Shown piece by piece: positions 35,003 to 38,381 of a stretch of DNA of 38,381 bases (position 1 is the first letter of the stretch; the number at the start of each line of letters is the position of its first letter). The position numbers and the translations under genes were made by a program. The notes under the pieces were generated by a model. The model was not told where the DNA came from, searched no databases, and was given only the letters and a program-made list of their open reading frames with translations. The stretch lies in assembly GCA_034437275.1 (NCBI GenBank), contig DAOTUD010000115.1, forward strand, positions 1-38,381. The letters run 5' to 3'. This DNA is from TC-15 sp034437275 (GTDB lineage Bacteria; Chloroflexota; Anaerolineae; Aggregatilineales; Aggregatilineaceae).

Positions 35003-35938
35003 ATGAACACCGACCGACCTGTCCTGGTGATCGGTGCTTCTGGCATCGACATCAAAGCGCGCGCGTCTGGCCCGGTCCAGATGGCTACCTTCAACCCCGG
35101 CACGGTGCGTAACAGCGTGGGCGGCGTCGCCCGCAATATCGCCGAAAATCTGGCCCGGCTGGAGGTGCCGACGATCCTGCTCTCGGCGGTCGGTGATGAC
35201 GCCACCGGGGATTTCTTACTGGCGCGGACTGCCGAAGCCGGCGTCGACACCAGCCATGTGCTGCACATCCCGGACACCCAAACCGGCAGTTATGTCGCGA
35301 TCCTGGACCCCGACGGGCAACTGCGGCTGTCAGTCGGCGAGTATGACATCGTGGATGCGATCGCGCCGCGCTACCTGCAGACCAACCGCGGGCTGTTCGC
35401 CGAAGCGGCGATGGTGGTTATCGACGCCAACCTCTCCGAGCGGGCTTTAGCCTCGGTGTTCCTGTGGGCCGACCGCTACCAGGTGCCGGTCTGCGCCGAC
35501 CCCACGTCCCAGATGTTGGCCCCCAAGCTGATCGACTACCTGCCCCACCTGCATCTCGTCACGCCGGACGCTGCCGAAGCTGCCGTGCTGTGCCAGGCGG
35601 GCGATCCGCCCACCACCAGCCAGACCGCAATCCAGACGGCGCAATGTCTCGCCAGCCGGGGCGCGAATATTGCCATCGTGACGCTGGCCGAGCAAGGGCT
35701 GGCCTATGCCGGCGGCAACAGCGCCGGGCACATCCCCGCCCTGCGCACGCAGGTGGTCGACACGACCGGCGTGGGCGACGCGCTGACGGCAGCCGTCATC
35801 TTTGGGCTGGTGAACGACATGCCGCTCGACGAAGCGATCCGGCTGGGCATTTCGGCCTCGGCGCTGACGCTGCAAACGCGCGAAACCGTTGCCCCCGACC
35901 TCAGCCTGGACCGCATCTATGACGAACTGGTCGTCTGA
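35003..35938 (+). CDS. PfkB-family sugar/nucleoside kinase, pseudouridine-kinase-like
   Basis: The protein is 311 residues from ATG at 35003 (an in-frame GTG precedes it). GAGGAGG at 34989-34995 fixes the start. It is a ribokinase-fold kinase. The N-terminal VGGVARNIAENLARL resembles pseudouridine kinases, which start with a GG-RN-AENL pattern. The C-terminal active-site motif is DTTGVGDALTAAV, with the catalytic Asp of the usual DTxGAGD. No pseudouridine glycosidase gene is adjacent, so the substrate could be another sugar or nucleoside. It is separate from the divergent TPR-like operon. Confidence 0.88.
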   Translation: MNTDRPVLVIGASGIDIKARASGPVQMATFNPGTVRNSVGGVARNIAENLARLEVPTILLSAVGDDATGDFLLARTAEAGVDTSHVLHIPDTQTGSYVAILDPDGQLRLSVGEYDIVDAIAPRYLQTNRGLFAEAAMVVIDANLSERALASVFLWADRYQVPVCADPTSQMLAPKLIDYLPHLHLVTPDAAEAAVLCQAGDPPTTSQTAIQTAQCLASRGANIAIVTLAEQGLAYAGGNSAGHIPALRTQVVDTTGVGDALTAAVIFGLVNDMPLDEAIRLGISASALTLQTRETVAPDLSLDRIYDELVV

Positions 35939-36015
35939 GGCGGCCCGGCCCGGAACACTTGTTAAAAAACGCATCTCGTGCTTTCATAAGATTGTGGAAA
36001 CGATAGCGGAGCGTG

Positions 36016-36705
36016 ATGAACACACCAATCGACATCCCTGATCTGGCCCAACGCCGCAAACAATACACCCCCATTGCCCAACTGCTCACCGACACCTACG
36101 GCTACCCGGAATGGCGGCAGCATCTGCCCCCGGTCGATGAGCTGGTCAGCACGATCTTGAGCCAGAACACCAACGACGGCAACCGCGACAAAGCCTTCGA
36201 CGCGCTCAAGGCACGTTTCCCCGCGTGGGAAGCGGTGCGCGATGCGCCAATCGAGGCCGTAACCGAGGCGATCCGCCCGGCGGGGCTGGCCAACCAGAAA
36301 GCGCCCCGCATCCAGGCCGCGCTGCGGCACATTACGGAAACGCAGGGCGCGATCACGCTGGATTTCCTGGCCGCGATGGACGTCGCAGACGCCCGCCAAT
36401 GGCTCACCACCCTGAAGGGCATCGGCCCGAAGACCGCCGCCATCATCCTGCTGTTCGCCTTCAACAAGCCGTCGTTCCCGGTCGATACGCACGTCCACCG
36501 CGTGACCAGGCGGCTGGGGCTGATCGGGCCGAAGACCAGCGCCGAACGTGCGCATCAGGTGCTCGAAGCGATCATCCCGCCCGACGAATATTATCCGGCC
36601 CACCTCAACATCATTCGGCACGGCAGGCAGGTCTGCCGGGCGCGGCTGCCGCGCTGTGAGGAATGTCCCTTGACCACCTATTGTGAATATTATCAGAACC
36701 GGTGA
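36016..36705 (+). CDS. nth: Endonuclease III (DNA glycosylase/AP lyase)
   Basis: The protein is 229 residues from ATG at 36016 (an in-frame GTG precedes it). It removes oxidised pyrimidines from DNA. The HhH segment LKGIGPKTAAIILLF carries the catalytic Lys, PVDTHVHR holds the active-site Asp, and CRARLPRCEECPLTTYC gives the C-x6-C-x2-C-x5-C 4Fe-4S loop. The family start is slightly longer than in E. coli Nth. It sits six bases before the histidine kinase gene, so the two are probably co-transcribed. Confidence 0.93.
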   Translation: MNTPIDIPDLAQRRKQYTPIAQLLTDTYGYPEWRQHLPPVDELVSTILSQNTNDGNRDKAFDALKARFPAWEAVRDAPIEAVTEAIRPAGLANQKAPRIQAALRHITETQGAITLDFLAAMDVADARQWLTTLKGIGPKTAAIILLFAFNKPSFPVDTHVHRVTRRLGLIGPKTSAERAHQVLEAIIPPDEYYPAHLNIIRHGRQVCRARLPRCEECPLTTYCEYYQNR

Positions 36706-36711
36706 TATATC

Positions 36712-38381
36712 ATGAACCAACCGCCCGCACGCACAGGCTACGAACTGGATATGGCGATCTCCAATGCGCGCCAGAATATCGCGCTGCTGCGCAGCCAGGC
36801 CCAGGCCAAAGCCATCGACCCGACCTACCTGGATAACCGGCTGGCAGCCCTGGAGCGCCTGCTGGACGACCTGGCCACGTCGCACCAGGAATCGATCCAC
36901 CAGAAACGCCTGGGGGCCTTGTACGAGGTCAGCCAGGTGATCGGCTCGTCGCTGGACCTGCAAACGGTGCTCGATCAGGTGATGGACGCCATCATCCAGT
37001 TGACCGAGGCCGAGCGCGGCTTTTTGATGCTGCTGGACGACGACGGCAAGCTGGCGGTGCGGGTGGCGCGCAACTTCGACCAGGAAACGCTCGACAGCAG
37101 CGCCTTCGCGCTCAGCCGGACGATCACGCGCGAGGTGGTCAACAGCGGCAAGCCGGTCGTGACGACCAACGCCCAGACCGATCCCCGCTACGCCGAGCAG
37201 GCCAGCGTCGTGGCCCATGCGCTGCGCAGCATCATGGCCAGCCCGCTGCGGGCGCGCGGCAACATCATCGGCGTGGTGTACGTCGATAACCGCATTCGCA
37301 GCGGCATGTTTTCCGAAAAAGACCTGGAAGTGCTGGACGCCTTCGCGGCGCAGGCCGCCGTCGCCATCGACAACGCCCGGCTGTATAGCGAGAAGGACCA
37401 GGCGCTCTCCAACCGGGTCGAGGAGCTGACCATGCTCCAGTGGATCGACCGCCAGCTCAACGAGACGCTGGATATGGCGCACGCCATGAACATCACGCTG
37501 GAGTGGTCGTCGCGGCTGTGCGATGCGCAAAGCGCCAGCCTGGGCCTGATCAGCGATCCCGACGCGGACGTGCTGCATGTGGTGGCGCATTTCGGCGAGC
37601 CAGACGAGTTTTCCGACCAGCACGCAATCCCCCTGACACACCCGCTGATTGGGCAGGTGGTGGAAACCGGCGAAGCGGCGATGCAGTTTTCGACGGGCGA
37701 GGACCAGACCGAGCGCACGGTGTTGTGCGTCCCCATCCGCCGCGAAAACAACGTGATTGGCGTCGTCACGCTGGCCGCCAACCGCACGCAGGCCTTCGAC
37801 GAAGACGCGCAGGCGCTCGTCTCGCGGCTGGCCGACCGGGCCGCGATTGCCATCGAAAACGGGCGGCTGTACGACGCCGTGCAGGCCGCCAACCGCGCCA
37901 AGTCGGAATTTGTGAGCCTGGTAGCCCACGAGCTAAAGGTCCCCATGACCAGCATCAGCGGCTATGCCGACCTGCTGCCTATCGCGGGGGAGTTGAACGA
38001 CAAGCAGGCCGACTTCAGCGCCAGGATCAAGAGCAACGTGGAGCGCATGATGGTGCTGGTCAGCGATCTGAACGACATCAGCCGCATCGAAAGCGGGCAG
38101 CTCCATGTTGAGAAGGAGCAGGTCAGCCTGGCGTCGGCCATTGAGGACGCCAAAGAAAGCGTGCTGCATCAGATCAAAGAACACAAACACCGGCTGATCG
38201 AAAAGATTCCCGACGATCTGCCGCTGGTGTCCGGGGATCGCAGCCGCATCATCCAGGTGTTGATCAACCTGCTGAGCAACGCCTACAAGTACACGCCCGA
38301 CGGCGGCGAGATCACCCTCCAGGCCGAAACCCACGGGGAGCGCGTCAGCGTGAGCGTGACCGACACCGGCATCGGCATGTC
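36712..38381 (+). CDS. GAF-domain sensor histidine kinase, C-terminus cut by the window end
   Basis: At least 556 residues from ATG at 36712; the frame stays open to the right edge. The N-terminus is helical without a membrane segment. Two GAF domains follow at about 70-225 and 245-385 (LYEVSQVIGSSLDLQTVLDQ opens the first). The HisKA domain has His406 in HELKVPMTS, where the usual HELRTPLT is changed. The ATPase part begins with NLLSNAYKYTPDGG (N-box) and DTGIGM (G1 box), where the sequence ends. It is a soluble kinase that may sense a small molecule through the GAF domains. It has no response regulator beside it in the window. Confidence 0.9.
   Translation, partial: MNQPPARTGYELDMAISNARQNIALLRSQAQAKAIDPTYLDNRLAALERLLDDLATSHQESIHQKRLGALYEVSQVIGSSLDLQTVLDQVMDAIIQLTEAERGFLMLLDDDGKLAVRVARNFDQETLDSSAFALSRTITREVVNSGKPVVTTNAQTDPRYAEQASVVAHALRSIMASPLRARGNIIGVVYVDNRIRSGMFSEKDLEVLDAFAAQAAVAIDNARLYSEKDQALSNRVEELTMLQWIDRQLNETLDMAHAMNITLEWSSRLCDAQSASLGLISDPDADVLHVVAHFGEPDEFSDQHAIPLTHPLIGQVVETGEAAMQFSTGEDQTERTVLCVPIRRENNVIGVVTLAANRTQAFDEDAQALVSRLADRAAIAIENGRLYDAVQAANRAKSEFVSLVAHELKVPMTSISGYADLLPIAGELNDKQADFSARIKSNVERMMVLVSDLNDISRIESGQLHVEKEQVSLASAIEDAKESVLHQIKEHKHRLIEKIPDDLPLVSGDRSRIIQVLINLLSNAYKYTPDGGEITLQAETHGERVSVSVTDTGIGM

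Noticed and set aside
35962..37929. Long minus-strand open frame opposite endonuclease III and the histidine kinase
   Set aside because: Low-complexity, His/Arg/Gln/Val-rich translation typical of the antisense of GC-rich genes. Both sense genes are clear family members.

Overview
The window is a GC-rich bacterial chromosome segment. I place it tentatively in the Chloroflexota (Anaerolineae-like). The basis is protein style only: MalFG-type sugar importers without an ATPase gene, short TPR-like modules fused to membrane anchors and TolB-type propellers, and a bacterial E2/E1/JAB gene set. No rRNA or tRNA gene was seen to confirm this.

Layout. (1) Positions 1-1501, plus strand: the tail of a probable IS4-type transposase, then an HtrA-type protease closed by a clear intrinsic terminator. 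(2) Positions 1517-17082, minus strand: a co-oriented catabolic operon, read from high to low coordinates. It encodes a ROK regulator, a fucose/arabinose-isomerase-like sugar isomerase, a solute-binding protein, two permeases, an aldehyde dehydrogenase, a small transaldolase, a GH4 glycosidase, a split UxaA/SuyAB-type lyase, a UroD-like protein and a LarA-type racemase. (3) Positions 17222-22485, minus strand: hutI, pncB and a GH31 glycosidase, tightly packed. (4) trmD (plus) converges on an unknown gene (minus). (5) Positions 24236-29994, plus strand: an operon of three related membrane-anchored proteins, an E2-like protein, a JAB/MPN protein, an E1/ThiF-like protein, a small acidic protein and a Nudix hydrolase. 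(6) A PhoB-type response regulator. (7) Positions 30816-34848, minus strand: four paralogues with an N-terminal TPR-like module and a membrane anchor, two of them carrying TolB-like propellers. (8) Positions 35003-38381, plus strand: a PfkB kinase, endonuclease III and a GAF histidine kinase that runs off the end.

How the genes work together. The big minus-strand operon fits import and full breakdown of sulfoquinovose by the sulfofructose-transaldolase route. SQ would be isomerised to sulfofructose and split by transaldolase to sulfolactaldehyde. That would be oxidised to sulfolactate, then cleaved by SuyAB to pyruvate and sulfite. A LarA-type Ni racemase in the operon could convert the sulfolactate enantiomer made by sulfoglycolysis into the one SuyAB uses, a role I know of no description for. 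One permease carries an insert of about 630 residues made of degenerate repeats between its first two membrane helices.

The second striking locus is the E2-JAB-E1 operon, a ubiquitin-like conjugation cassette without a recognisable ubiquitin-like protein. It is preceded by three paralogous membrane proteins whose soluble domains probably face the cytoplasm.
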